A stretch of DNA of 42,596 bases from an uncultured Actinomycetes bacterium (GTDB lineage Bacteria > Actinomycetota > Actinomycetes > Nanopelagicales > Nanopelagicaceae): contig CAIRHO010000034.1 of NCBI GenBank assembly GCA_903878415.1, positions 1-42,596 of the forward strand, given 5' to 3'. Position 1 is the first letter of the stretch. Every line of letters starts with the position of its first letter. The position numbers and the translations under genes are program-made. Positions 23,702 to 32,271 of this stretch are shown in pieces. The notes beneath the pieces are model-generated. The model did no database searches. It was not told where the DNA came from and saw only the letters and a list, made by a program, of their open reading frames with translations.

Positions 23702-24901
23702 TTAAAGCAGTTCGCTTATTCCGCTAATTAATCGATCGACATCTTCCCGGGTGCTGTAAGGAGCTAATCCAGCACGGATCGCACCGGCATCCCCTAAGCC
23801 AAGTGATAAACAAGCTTCTAAACCGTAAAAATTAGAGGCTGGAGCGTTGACATTTTTTGAAGCTAAATGTTTATAAACATCGCTCGAATTTAAGCCATCA
23901 AAAGTAAAAAATGCGGTTGGTGTGCGGTGTGAAGCGTTGCTATATAACTTAATTTTAGGCAATCCGCGTAATTTTCCATCCATATAACGGAAAAGTTCTT
24001 CTTCATAACGTTCCATCGCGATCATGGACGCAACTATTTTTGCCCGTCGTGTACCACTTTGATTAGGTATTACATCTGCGATGAAATCAATCGCTGCTGT
24101 AACTCCAGCCATAATTTCATATGGCAAAGTACCGAATTCAAAGCGTTCCGGAACTTCAGATGTGGCTGGTAAAAGTTTGTCGTTATTAAGGGTTCTTAGT
24201 AGCTCTGGTGCTGCAGCAATTGCCGCGCAATGTGGGCCAAACAATTTATAGGAAGAGAACCCATAAAAATCTGCTCCTAACTCTTTCATGCTTATCGGAG
24301 TATGCGGAGTGAGGTGAACACCATCAACATAAAAAAGCGCACCCACGGCGTGCACCAACTTTGAAATTGCTGCAATATCTGGTCGAGTTCCAATTACATT
24401 TGATGCGCCAGTAACTGCCACCAATTTAGTTTTTGCAGATAGTAAATTACCGATAACCTCTGGAGCTAATTCACCGGTGTTGATATCAATTTGCGCCCAT
24501 TTAACTGTTGCCCCAACTGCTTCAGCAGCTTGCACCCATGGCCGAACATTTGAATCATGATCTAATCGCGTTACGATTATTTCATCGCCTGGCTTCCAAG
24601 TTTTTGCTAACGTTCTAGAAAAATCATAAGTAATCTGGGTCCAACTGCGACCATATACAACTCCTTCTGGATTGCAATCCAACAAATCCGCTACTGCGCT
24701 ACGAAAACCAAGTACAGCTGCATCCGCGTTCTGTTCCGCTTTCGTTGTTGTTCCTCGATTAGAAACAGATGCGGTAATAGTTTGCGATATTGCATCACCA
24801 ACAGATTTCGGAACTTGGGATCCACCTGGTCCATCAAAAAAAGCAGTTCCGGAATTTAAGGCTGGAAATTGGGCGCGAATTCGATTTACGTCGTAAGTCA
24901 T
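23702..24901 (-). CDS. Class V PLP enzyme (cysteine-desulfurase-like protein)
   Basis: 399 residues. The start is set at ATG 24901 (MTYDVNRIRAQFPAL), where a TAGAAT box lies seven bases upstream; a longer frame would overlap the divergent gene. Fold-type I class V signatures: DHDSN (about 114-118), cofactor Asp D193 in YVDGVH and Schiff-base Lys K219 in GFSSYKLFG. It matches the 'cysteine desulfurase-like, VC1184' subfamily. The mobile-loop Cys in the normal sulfurtransferase context is absent (only an isolated Cys in EACLSL), so desulfurase activity is doubtful. Pairing with the glutarate-type CoA-transferase suggests it may act on an amino acid of the pathway, for example 2-aminoadipate (inference). 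Confidence 0.8.
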   Translation of the reverse strand: MTYDVNRIRAQFPALNSGTAFFDGPGGSQVPKSVGDAISQTITASVSNRGTTTKAEQNADAAVLGFRSAVADLLDCNPEGVVYGRSWTQITYDFSRTLAKTWKPGDEIIVTRLDHDSNVRPWVQAAEAVGATVKWAQIDINTGELAPEVIGNLLSAKTKLVAVTGASNVIGTRPDIAAISKLVHAVGALFYVDGVHLTPHTPISMKELGADFYGFSSYKLFGPHCAAIAAAPELLRTLNNDKLLPATSEVPERFEFGTLPYEIMAGVTAAIDFIADVIPNQSGTRRAKIVASMIAMERYEEELFRYMDGKLRGLPKIKLYSNASHRTPTAFFTFDGLNSSDVYKHLASKNVNAPASNFYGLEACLSLGLGDAGAIRAGLAPYSTREDVDRLISGISELL

Positions 24902-24908
24902 GAAATGG

Positions 24909-24914
24909 ATTCTA
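24909..24914 (-). promoter_or_regulatory. -10 box for the class V PLP enzyme / CoA-transferase pair
   Basis: TAGAAT on the minus strand, seven bases before the ATG at 24901, with no Shine-Dalgarno between. Confidence 0.5.
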
Positions 24915-24940
24915 GCCCGAGGTAGGGCAGTATTAGCGAC

Positions 24941-25840
24941 GTGCATCTAACGCGGACCGAAAAGATAGGAATGCTTTATGCGCTCTTAGGTGTCTTTCTC
25001 TTCTCGCTATCGCTGCCAATGACTAAATGGGCGCTAGAAAGTTTCAGTCCTTATTTAACTGCAACATCGCGGCCAATTTTGGCCTCACTCTTAGCAATCC
25101 CCTTAATGCGTGCCGCAAAAGTTCCCGCCCTTCCAAAAATTCATTTCAAAGCCATGGTTTTTACAACAATTGGCGCTGCGTTCGCTTGGCCGATTTTGAT
25201 TGCGTTGGCGTTAGCCCGAACTACTTCTGCTCATGTAGCCGTAATTGCAGCAATAATGCCGCTAACAACTGCAATCATGGCTGTGATCAGAACTAAAGAA
25301 AATGTAACTGCGCAATTTTGGCTTGCATCAGCAACTGGAACGATCCTTTTAATACTTTTTGCCATCTCAAGGGGTGGCGCCGAAAATGGCGATTTCATTG
25401 CAGATCTTCTTACTATATGCGCAGTGATCGCATCTTCATATTGTTATGTAGAAGGAGCCGAGCTAACCAAAGTAATGCCGGGCTGGCAAGTGATTTCTTG
25501 GGTGGTAATTTTTGCGTTACCTATCTGCATACCTGCTTCAATAATTATTTGGTTAAATACATATGATGGTTCGCCTCTAACTTTCCATGCACTATTTGGA
25601 ATTGTCATGATTGGTTTCTCTTCGATGTATATCGGATTTTTTGCTTGGTACCGCGGTTTGAAAGATGCTGGCACAGCACATGGTTCGCAAGTTCAACAGC
25701 TTCAAGCGATTATGACTTTGGGTTGGGCCGCTTTGTTGCTTAATGAAAAAGTAACGCTAACTATGGCGTTGATCGCGCTAGGGGTTATTGCATCAGTACT
25801 TTGGGCGTTAACTTCGCGCCGAAAACCAAAAACAAATTAA
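24941..25840 (+). CDS. EamA/DMT-family transporter
   Basis: 299 residues with about ten membrane helices in two EamA repeats (first repeat GVFLFSLSLPMTKWAL; second-repeat end region HGSQVQQLQAIMTLGWAALLLNE). It starts with GTG (24941) only 39 bases from the divergent class V gene; the -10 for this gene is not clear (TATTAG lies just upstream). It probably moves an amino acid or organic acid. Its TAA stop overlaps the stop of the convergent M3 peptidase gene. Confidence 0.85.
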   Translation: MHLTRTEKIGMLYALLGVFLFSLSLPMTKWALESFSPYLTATSRPILASLLAIPLMRAAKVPALPKIHFKAMVFTTIGAAFAWPILIALALARTTSAHVAVIAAIMPLTTAIMAVIRTKENVTAQFWLASATGTILLILFAISRGGAENGDFIADLLTICAVIASSYCYVEGAELTKVMPGWQVISWVVIFALPICIPASIIIWLNTYDGSPLTFHALFGIVMIGFSSMYIGFFAWYRGLKDAGTAHGSQVQQLQAIMTLGWAALLLNEKVTLTMALIALGVIASVLWALTSRRKPKTN

Positions 25841-27876
25841 TTTAAACCACGTCTAGTTAATAGCGGCGTGATCGTTGCATCTCGCCCCCGGAAATTACGA
25901 AACATTTGCATGGAATCAATAGAACCACCGCGGCTTAATAGCTCGTTACGGAAATGATCGCCGTTTGCCCGGGTTAAACCGCCATTTTCTTTAAACCACT
26001 CGACCGAGTCCGCATCTAAAACTTCACTCCAGATATATCCGTAATAGCCAGCGGAATAGCCACCGGCAAAAATATGCGAGAAATAAGTTGATCGATAGCG
26101 AGTATGAACTGGCAGATAATCCAACCCGTACTCGGCGATGGCTTTCCGCTCAAATTCATTAACATCATTGACTTCATCATCCTCAGTTATCGAATGCCAT
26201 GCTAGATCAAGGATTGCCGCCGCCAAGTAACTTGTAGTAGCAAACCCTTCATTAAATGTCGAAGCTGCCTTGAGATTCTCAATCCACTCGCTAGGCATCT
26301 GTTCCCCAGTTTGATAATGCTTTGCGTAGTTATTGATCACTTCTGGCCATAAAATCCACATCTCATTCACTTGCGATGGGAACTCTACAAAATCCCGTTG
26401 CACGCTAGTGCCTGAAACGCGCGGATATTTAACTTGCGATAACAAACCGTGAAGTGCGTGACCAAACTCGTGAAATAAAGTTGTGGTGAAATCTAGTGTC
26501 AAAAGGGCAGCTTCGCCTACCGGTGGTTTTGGGATATTCAAATTATTTACAACCACTGGTAATTGGCCAAGTAAGAAATTTTGGTCCACCAAGCTATTCA
26601 TCCAAGCGCCACCGCGCTTTGAATCTCGAGTGAAGAAGTCGCCAATATATAAGCCTAACGGTGATCCATCTTCATTCGTGACTTCAAAAGCTCTAGCCTC
26701 CGGATGATAAGTAACTAAATCTTTCCTTTCCTTAAATGTAATTCCAAATAATTTCGTAGCAGCGAAAAATACGCCATCTTTTAAAACTCGTTCCAATTCA
26801 AAGTATGGGCGCATCGCAGCGGTATCAACGTTATGTTTTGCTAAGCGGACCTTCTCGGAATACATATCCCAATCCCAGCTAGCCAATTCAAAACTTTCGC
26901 CTTCGGCCGATATTGCAGCCTGTAATTCGGCTCCTTCACTCCTTGCATTTTTCACTGCAGATGGCGCTATCTCTTTGAGAACTTTATGAACTCGCTCCGG
27001 ACTACCTGCAGTTTGTTCGTGAATTACATACTCGGCATGTGACTTCACTCCAAATAATTTTGCACGTCTTGCGCGCAATTTCACCATCTGCAAGAGAATA
27101 TTTTTTGTATCCTTATCGTTACCTCGATTACCTTTGACCAATGATGCATCCATAATCTTTTTACGTAGCTCTCTACTTCTCAAAGTAGTTAGCAGCGGAT
27201 TGCCTGTGAAGTTGACCATTGCCAATAAATATTTCCCAGTTAAACCTCGTTCTTTGGCCGCATTAGCTGCAGTAGCAATTTCATTTTGAGTTAATCCATC
27301 CAAATCAGATAAATTATCAACGACGATTCCAAGGTCGTTTGTATCTGCCAATAAATTTTTTCCAAAACCTGTCTGTAGCTTAGAAAGCTCTTCGTTAATA
27401 CCTTTCAACTCCACACGCTGCGCTTCATCTAGATGAGCTCCGGCGTGTACTAAATCTCGATAGTATTTTTCGAGCAACCAACTATCTTCGCTATTTAGAT
27501 CCGAACTGTCTCGATTATCGTAAAGAGCCTTAATTTTCGCGAAGAGCTTTGGGTTGAGTTGGATCGCATCAGAATGGGCCGCCAATTTAGGAGCAATTTC
27601 AGCCTCAATATCATCGATGGCATCGCTGGTATCACTTGAAGATTTATTGTAAAAAACATTTAACATCCGGCCAAGAAGTTGTCCGCTCTTTTCTAGCGCA
27701 ACAATAGTGTTCTCGAAAGTGGCTGGTTCTTTTGCATCGATAATCGCTGCTACTTCTGCTATCTGTGTTTTAGCGCCTTCATAAAATGCAGGAAGATAAT
27801 GCTCGTCTTTAATTACGCTAAACGGCGGAAGTTCAAATGGCAAAGTGCTCCGCTCAAAGAATGGATTTTCAGCCAC
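25837..27876 (-). CDS. M3-family zinc oligopeptidase (Dcp/oligopeptidase A-type)
   Basis: 679 residues, the normal length for Dcp/PrlC peptidases. The zinc motif HEFGH lies near 469 in TTLFHEFGHALHG, and the downstream Glu ligand region (ASTFNEGFATTSYLA) and the substrate-contact RYRSTYFSHIFAGGYSAGYYGYIWSEV segment are typical. There is no signal peptide, so it would degrade short peptides in the cytosol. The GTG start overlaps the upstream hydrolase gene by 8 bases. Peptides imported by the Opp system in this window are natural substrates (inference). Confidence 0.93.
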   Translation of the reverse strand: MAENPFFERSTLPFELPPFSVIKDEHYLPAFYEGAKTQIAEVAAIIDAKEPATFENTIVALEKSGQLLGRMLNVFYNKSSSDTSDAIDDIEAEIAPKLAAHSDAIQLNPKLFAKIKALYDNRDSSDLNSEDSWLLEKYYRDLVHAGAHLDEAQRVELKGINEELSKLQTGFGKNLLADTNDLGIVVDNLSDLDGLTQNEIATAANAAKERGLTGKYLLAMVNFTGNPLLTTLRSRELRKKIMDASLVKGNRGNDKDTKNILLQMVKLRARRAKLFGVKSHAEYVIHEQTAGSPERVHKVLKEIAPSAVKNARSEGAELQAAISAEGESFELASWDWDMYSEKVRLAKHNVDTAAMRPYFELERVLKDGVFFAATKLFGITFKERKDLVTYHPEARAFEVTNEDGSPLGLYIGDFFTRDSKRGGAWMNSLVDQNFLLGQLPVVVNNLNIPKPPVGEAALLTLDFTTTLFHEFGHALHGLLSQVKYPRVSGTSVQRDFVEFPSQVNEMWILWPEVINNYAKHYQTGEQMPSEWIENLKAASTFNEGFATTSYLAAAILDLAWHSITEDDEVNDVNEFERKAIAEYGLDYLPVHTRYRSTYFSHIFAGGYSAGYYGYIWSEVLDADSVEWFKENGGLTRANGDHFRNELLSRGGSIDSMQMFRNFRGRDATITPLLTRRGLN

Positions 27877-28639
27877 TTAATCGCTCCACAAATAGTCGGG
27901 AATTTTCAAAAATTACTTCTGCATCAAAATCCATTGTCGCAACGTGATAACTATTTAATAATTCAATTCGGTTTTTATCTTTGCTACCTATTTCAGCCAT
28001 GATAATTTCAGTATTGGAAACACCCAGGACGTGATCGTCCACGCTATGAAAAAGCAGTAACGGCGTTTTAACTCCAGAGAGCATCGATCGTGATTTCTTT
28101 AAAAACTCGTAAAGTTGCACAACCCCCGATGTGGGCAAAACGTCATATCCCCACTCAGTTACACCAGGTTTTTTAATATCATCGCCTACCGAAGGCATGC
28201 CTGCCTTGAGCCTTGCCAATAACCGGCCAAACTTAACCTTTACTCCAGGAATGTGAATCATTGGATTAACTAAAACAATTCCAGTTATTTCGCTCTGGTT
28301 CTTCGCTGCAACATAAAGCGTATTTCCGCCGCCCATAGATAGACCACAGATAAAAATTTTCTCGCAAGTTTTTGATAAATCATCAATATCTTTTTGAACT
28401 CGATCCGGCCATTCGCCCCATTTAACGTGATTTAAATCTTGCCATTTCGTACCGTGGCCGGGAATTCGCGGAACTCGAATCGAATAGCCATGCTCTTGAA
28501 AATAATGAGCCCAAGGCCGCATCGAAGCTGGCGAGCCAGTAAAGCCATGTACAAAAATAATTCCTATTTTTGCATTCTTGCCTTTGCCATCATGCGCATA
28601 ATCTGTGAGCCAACCGCTTGGTGCGTTATCTGTGGCCAT
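27869..28639 (-). CDS. Alpha/beta hydrolase (carboxylesterase / monoacylglycerol-lipase-like)
   Basis: 256 residues with oxyanion motif FVHGFTGSP, nucleophile elbow GLSMGG, Asp in HSVDDHVLG and His in NSYHVATMD, so a complete catalytic triad. It resembles Est30-like carboxylesterases and bacterial monoacylglycerol lipases. Substrate not predictable. A leaderless start is supported by TAGAGT six bases upstream of the ATG. It is the first gene of an operon with the M3 peptidase and is divergent from the exonuclease gene. Confidence 0.87.
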   Translation of the reverse strand: MATDNAPSGWLTDYAHDGKGKNAKIGIIFVHGFTGSPASMRPWAHYFQEHGYSIRVPRIPGHGTKWQDLNHVKWGEWPDRVQKDIDDLSKTCEKIFICGLSMGGGNTLYVAAKNQSEITGIVLVNPMIHIPGVKVKFGRLLARLKAGMPSVGDDIKKPGVTEWGYDVLPTSGVVQLYEFLKKSRSMLSGVKTPLLLFHSVDDHVLGVSNTEIIMAEIGSKDKNRIELLNSYHVATMDFDAEVIFENSRLFVERLSG

Positions 28640-28645
28640 GCCGTA

Positions 28646-28651
28646 ACTCTA
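28646..28651 (-). promoter_or_regulatory. -10 box of a leaderless promoter for the hydrolase-peptidase operon
   Basis: Minus strand TAGAGT, six bases, then ATG at 28639. Confidence 0.5.
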
Positions 28652-28675
28652 ATGTGAATTGTCATATCTAGGCCC

Positions 28676-28681
28676 TAGATT
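28676..28681 (+). promoter_or_regulatory. -10 box of a leaderless promoter for the DnaQ-like exonuclease
   Basis: TAGATT followed by six bases (gcgcac) and the ATG at 28688. Confidence 0.55.
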
Positions 28682-28687
28682 GCGCAC

Positions 28688-29281
28688 ATGACTTCGCAAT
28701 TGGATCGTTCGCTCGCGGAGACAACCTTCATAGTGGTTGATTTAGAAACAACGGGGTGGTCCCCCGGAAGTGGTGCGGCGATAACTGAGATTGGTGCTGT
28801 AAAAGTTTGTGGCGGCGAAATTCTTGCTGAATTTCAAAGTTTAATAAATCCAGGTTCTCCTATACCGGAACTTATAACGGGCATTACTGGCATCTCAGAT
28901 GAAATGGTGCTTAATTCCCCTTGGATTAATGAAGTAATGCCAATGTTCTTAGAATTCTGCGGGTCGCCAGAGGAATCTGTTTTAGTTGCACATAATGCGC
29001 CATTTGATATGAGCTTTTTAATTGCTGCTGCAGAATCTACGCATAATCAATGGCCACAATTTCCGATTATTGATACCGCATATCTAGCCCGCAAACTCTT
29101 AACAAAGGATGAAGTGCCAAATAACAAATTAGGAACGCTCGCTGCATATTATGGAACACAATCTCAACCAAACCACAGAGCGCTAGATGATTCACGCGCC
29201 ACGGTAGATGTGCTGCACGGACTTTTTGAACGGTTGGGAACTTTTAGCGTTACTACCCTTGGAGAGTTGATTGAGTTTTAA
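28688..29281 (+). CDS. DEDDh 3'-5' exonuclease, DnaQ-like
   Basis: 197 residues containing one exonuclease domain. The acidic residues are visible: Asp and Glu in VVDLETTG (motif I), Asp in HNAPFD (motif II) and the His-Asp pair in HRALDDSRAT (motif III). It resembles the proofreading epsilon subunit of DNA polymerase III and the N-terminal part of the larger DnaQ-UvrC-type actinobacterial proteins, but no endonuclease domain follows here. Role is probably DNA repair or nucleic-acid trimming. It overlaps the convergent receiver gene by 29 bases at the 3' end. Confidence 0.87.
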   Translation: MTSQLDRSLAETTFIVVDLETTGWSPGSGAAITEIGAVKVCGGEILAEFQSLINPGSPIPELITGITGISDEMVLNSPWINEVMPMFLEFCGSPEESVLVAHNAPFDMSFLIAAAESTHNQWPQFPIIDTAYLARKLLTKDEVPNNKLGTLAAYYGTQSQPNHRALDDSRATVDVLHGLFERLGTFSVTTLGELIEF

Positions 29282-29663
29282 GCAAGTTCCCTACAGTCGC
29301 AGCAATCGTAAACGGATCAATCGGGTGTGTTACCACGCCATCTGCCCGAGACCACCCAGCCAGCCAAGCATCTTCGGCTCGACCGGTAATTACCAAGATC
29401 GGCGGGCAATTAAATAACTCATCTTTTAATTGGCGAGCTAGGCCCAATCCACCTTCAGGGACAGCTTCACCATCAAGAATGAAAATATCAGCGCTTTTCT
29501 TATCGTCGATAAAACTCTTCACAGCATTACCAGTAGCGAATTCGAGGATTTTATGTTCCGCGAATTCCACCGAGACCCGTTTTCCAAGGGCGCTCTTAAT
29601 CGAATTTCTAACCGATGAATCATCGGAATAAATCGCGATAATCAAAGAGCGGTTTGCCGTCAT
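29253..29663 (-). CDS. Degenerate response-regulator receiver-domain protein
   Basis: 136 residues, a single receiver-like domain and no output domain. The acidic pocket (YSDDSSVR), the phospho-acceptor Asp (FILDGEA, about 69) and the Thr in LVITGR are in place, but the invariant Lys of the KP motif is replaced by His (THPIDP), so phosphorylation-driven switching may be lost or altered. No histidine kinase is nearby. It is divergent from ctaE; a similar arrangement is familiar from actinobacterial ctaE-qcr loci (from memory, not checked). Confidence 0.72.
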   Translation of the reverse strand: MTANRSLIIAIYSDDSSVRNSIKSALGKRVSVEFAEHKILEFATGNAVKSFIDDKKSADIFILDGEAVPEGGLGLARQLKDELFNCPPILVITGRAEDAWLAGWSRADGVVTHPIDPFTIAATVGNLLKTQSTLQG

Positions 29664-29669
29664 GGCTCG

Positions 29670-29675
29670 AGTTTA
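29670..29675 (-). promoter_or_regulatory. -10 box of a leaderless promoter for the receiver-like protein
   Basis: Minus strand TAAACT, six bases, then ATG at 29663. Confidence 0.5.
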
Positions 29676-29798
29676 GCGAGCAAAATCAATTCCTTTTGGC
29701 CACCCCTACCGGTTTTAAGCGTGATGCGTTTCACCACTTATACGAGGAAAAAGGGCTTCCCCCAACCCGCTTAAGTCGGAAAATCCCAACAAATCGGG

Positions 29799-29804
29799 AA
29801 TAAT
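29799..29804 (+). promoter_or_regulatory. Possible -10 box for the ctaE-qcrCAB operon
   Basis: AATAAT lies seven bases before the ctaE ATG at 29812 and no Shine-Dalgarno is seen. The first base departs from TANNNT, so this is weaker than the other boxes. The rest of 29664-29798 shows no other gene. Confidence 0.4.
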
Positions 29805-29811
29805 CGCCCAC

Positions 29812-30450
29812 ATGTCTAGCGCCAATTCCAGCATCGATACATTGCCAAGAAAAGTTAACCGTCCCAATATCGTTGCGGTGGGCACAATTGTTTGGCTATC
29901 TAGCGAATTAATGTTTTTTGCCGCGTTATTCTCAATGTATTTCACTACTAGATCTGTTCAAGGTCCAAAAGTTTGGGCCGAATCAACCGGGTTGCTAAAT
30001 ATTCCATTCGCCGCTGTTAACACAACCGTTTTGGTGCTTTCTTCGGTTACTTGCCAATTTGGAGTATTTGCCGCAGAACGTTTTCAAGCTTCTCGTACCG
30101 GAAAACTATGGCAATTTAAAAAATGGGGCATGCGAGAATGGTTTGCACTAACTTTCTTAATGGGTGCTTTCTTTATCGGTGGCCAAGTATACGAATATGC
30201 AAAATTAGTTTCTGAAGGTATCTCACTTTCCGCGCAAGCTTATGGATCAGTTTTTTACATAACAACTGGTTTCCATGGAATGCACGTTACTGGTGGCTTA
30301 ATTGCTTTTCTTGTAGTTTTAATCCGAGTATTCAAAGCCCAGAAGTTTGGCCATAAGCAAGCTACTACCGCAATTGTGGTTTCTTACTACTGGCACTTCG
30401 TCGACATCGTTTGGATCGCGCTCTTCTCTGCGATCTACTTAATAAAGTAG
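29812..30450 (+). CDS. ctaE: Cytochrome c oxidase subunit III (aa3-type)
   Basis: 212 residues with five membrane helices, the short form typical of actinobacteria. Visible features: the helix region [26 protein letters not shown], and the family's closing [12 protein letters not shown] and [15 protein letters not shown] motifs. It is a core subunit of the aa3 oxidase in the bcc-aa3 supercomplex, in the cytoplasmic membrane. It heads ctaE-qcrC-qcrA-qcrB. Confidence 0.97.
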   Translation: MSSANSSIDTLPRKVNRPNIVAVGTIVWLSSELMFFAALFSMYFTTRSVQGPKVWAESTGLLNIPFAAVNTTVLVLSSVTCQFGVFAAERFQASRTGKLWQFKKWGMREWFALTFLMGAFFIGGQVYEYAKLVSEGISLSAQAYGSVFYITTGFHGMHVTGGLIAFLVVLIRVFKAQKFGHKQATTAIVVSYYWHFVDIVWIALFSAIYLIK

Positions 30451-30461
30451 GAAGACGGGTA

Positions 30462-31256
30462 ATGAATTTCATTTCGCGATACCGCCGATCTAAATTCTTT
30501 GGTCCGGCTTTATTAGCCGCTGCGCTATTTATTCTTGGTACTACTTACTCCGTTGCGAGTGCAACAACTTTTAAGGCTGTCACACCTGCTTCCGATAAGA
30601 CCACTCTTGTCGCTGAAGGAAAAGAATTATTCGCTCGAGGCTGTTCCTCTTGCCATGGCTTAAATGCTGAAGGTGGATCAATCGCACCATCGCTGCTCGG
30701 TGTAGGCGCTGCATCTGTTGATTTCCAAGTTGGTACCGGTCGGATGCCGATGGCAGATATGAGCGTGCAAGCATCGCGAAAAACACCAGTTTATGATGAA
30801 GCTCAAACGGCTGCTCTGGCTGCTTATGTAGCTTCGCTCGCCCCTGGCCCTGCTTCGATAAAGAGTGCAGATTTAGCTTGGGAACGTTCTGGTGATACTG
30901 CCCAAGGCGGCGAACTATTTAGAACTAACTGCGCCATGTGCCACAACTTTGCTGGTCAAGGTGGAGCACTTAGTCAAGGAAAATATGCACCATCTGTAAT
31001 GGGTGCAGAACCTGGTCAAATTTACGAAGCGATGATTACCGGTCCACAATCAATGCCGGTCTTTTCAGACAAGATTATTACACCAGCTGAGAAACTTTCA
31101 ATTATTAAATGGATAAAATCTGCAGAAGCTGAACCTAGTCTTGGTGGCGCATCTTTGGGAAGAACTGGTCCAGTAACTGAAGGTTTACTCTCTTGGACAC
31201 TCGGCATCGGTGGCTTAATCGGTGTTGCGGTATGGCTAGCTTCGAAAGCGCGGTAA
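30462..31256 (+). CDS. qcrC: Diheme cytochrome c subunit of the bcc complex
   Basis: 264 residues from ATG 30462 (the longer frame from 30411 would overlap ctaE). N-terminal membrane segment (about 12-32), two cytochrome c domains with heme motifs CSSCH (61-65) and CAMCH (157-161), each with a later Met axial-ligand candidate (GRMPMADM; SMPVFSD), and a C-terminal membrane anchor (about 240-260). The diheme protein carries electrons straight from bc1 to CuA of the oxidase, replacing soluble cytochrome c as is usual in actinobacteria. Confidence 0.96.
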   Translation: MNFISRYRRSKFFGPALLAAALFILGTTYSVASATTFKAVTPASDKTTLVAEGKELFARGCSSCHGLNAEGGSIAPSLLGVGAASVDFQVGTGRMPMADMSVQASRKTPVYDEAQTAALAAYVASLAPGPASIKSADLAWERSGDTAQGGELFRTNCAMCHNFAGQGGALSQGKYAPSVMGAEPGQIYEAMITGPQSMPVFSDKIITPAEKLSIIKWIKSAEAEPSLGGASLGRTGPVTEGLLSWTLGIGGLIGVAVWLASKAR

Positions 31257-31260
31257 TTAA

Positions 31261-32271
31261 ATGACAACTGATAACCATTCAAAAGAAATTGCACCGTTAA
31301 GCGATCCAGGAATTCCAGAGCACGTACACCGAAGAACCGATACCGATCCTAAAGCTGCTAAAAAAGCAGAACGTCAAGTAGCAATACTTTTCTCAATTTC
31401 TGCAATCGGAACAATTTTATTTGTTTACTCTTACACCTTTATGTCAGGAGATATATTTGTTTTCCTCCCAGTAATGGGAAGTACAAATGCGAAGCAACTA
31501 TTCCTAGGGCTAGGAATGGCAATCTCACTATTCTTTATTGGTTTGGGCGCAGTCCATTGGGCTAAAATGTTGATGCCAGATAATGAAATTATTGCGCATC
31601 GCCACGAATTCAGATCTGAAGAATCAGATCGCGAAGATTTTGTTAAAACAGTTAAAGCTGGTGCAGAAGCTGCGGGCCTTGGTCGTCGCTCCCTCATCAA
31701 ACGTTCCCTCGGTGCCGCTCTTGGTTTAGTCGGGCTCACACCGCTGCTATTACTACGTGATTTAGGCCCACTTCCTAAAGATGATTTCACTAAAACTTCT
31801 TGGAAGGCCGGTACTCGATTAGTTACTGACCCTGGGAACCGACCAATTAAGCCATCCGATTTAGAAGTAGGCGCAGTGGCCCAAGTTCTTCCAGAACTTC
31901 AACCCGGCGAGCTTCGTAAGCTAGAAAATATCGGCAAAGACGCAGTACTTCTGATTCGCATTCGTCCAGAAGAATTTCAACTTGATGCCGAACGTCTCTC
32001 TTGGACTCATGAAGGCATAATCGCATTCTCAAAGATTTGTTCACATATGGGATGCGCTGTTGCGCTATATGAACAACAGACCAAGCATCTACTCTGTCCA
32101 TGCCATCAATCAACATTCGATGTGACGCGAGCTGCCAAAGTTATCTTTGGCCCATCTGCTCGACCTCTGCCACAATTAGCGCTGATGATTGATGCTGATG
32201 GTTATCTAGTAGCAAAACAACCATTTACCGAACCTGTCGGACCTAGTTTCTGGGAGCGTGATTCAGCATGA
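31261..32271 (+). CDS. qcrA: Rieske iron-sulfur subunit of the bcc complex
   Basis: 336 residues. Three membrane helices in the first half (about 40-60, 78-100 and near 165 after the GRRSLIKRS stretch), as in actinobacterial QcrA, then the Rieske domain with cluster motifs CSHMGC and CPCHQS holding two Cys and two His ligands. The basic RR segment before the third helix resembles a Tat-type signal. It transfers electrons from menaquinol to QcrC. It starts four bases after the qcrC stop. Confidence 0.96.
   Translation: MTTDNHSKEIAPLSDPGIPEHVHRRTDTDPKAAKKAERQVAILFSISAIGTILFVYSYTFMSGDIFVFLPVMGSTNAKQLFLGLGMAISLFFIGLGAVHWAKMLMPDNEIIAHRHEFRSEESDREDFVKTVKAGAEAAGLGRRSLIKRSLGAALGLVGLTPLLLLRDLGPLPKDDFTKTSWKAGTRLVTDPGNRPIKPSDLEVGAVAQVLPELQPGELRKLENIGKDAVLLIRIRPEEFQLDAERLSWTHEGIIAFSKICSHMGCAVALYEQQTKHLLCPCHQSTFDVTRAAKVIFGPSARPLPQLALMIDADGYLVAKQPFTEPVGPSFWERDSA

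Noticed and set aside
23702-24901. Iron-sulfur cluster cysteine desulfurase (SufS/IscS)
   Set aside because: No suf or isc genes are nearby and the catalytic Cys is not in the expected loop.
24941-25840. Leaderless -10 box for the EamA gene
   Set aside because: TATTAG lies upstream but does not fit TANNNT and its spacing is too short, so no promoter was called.
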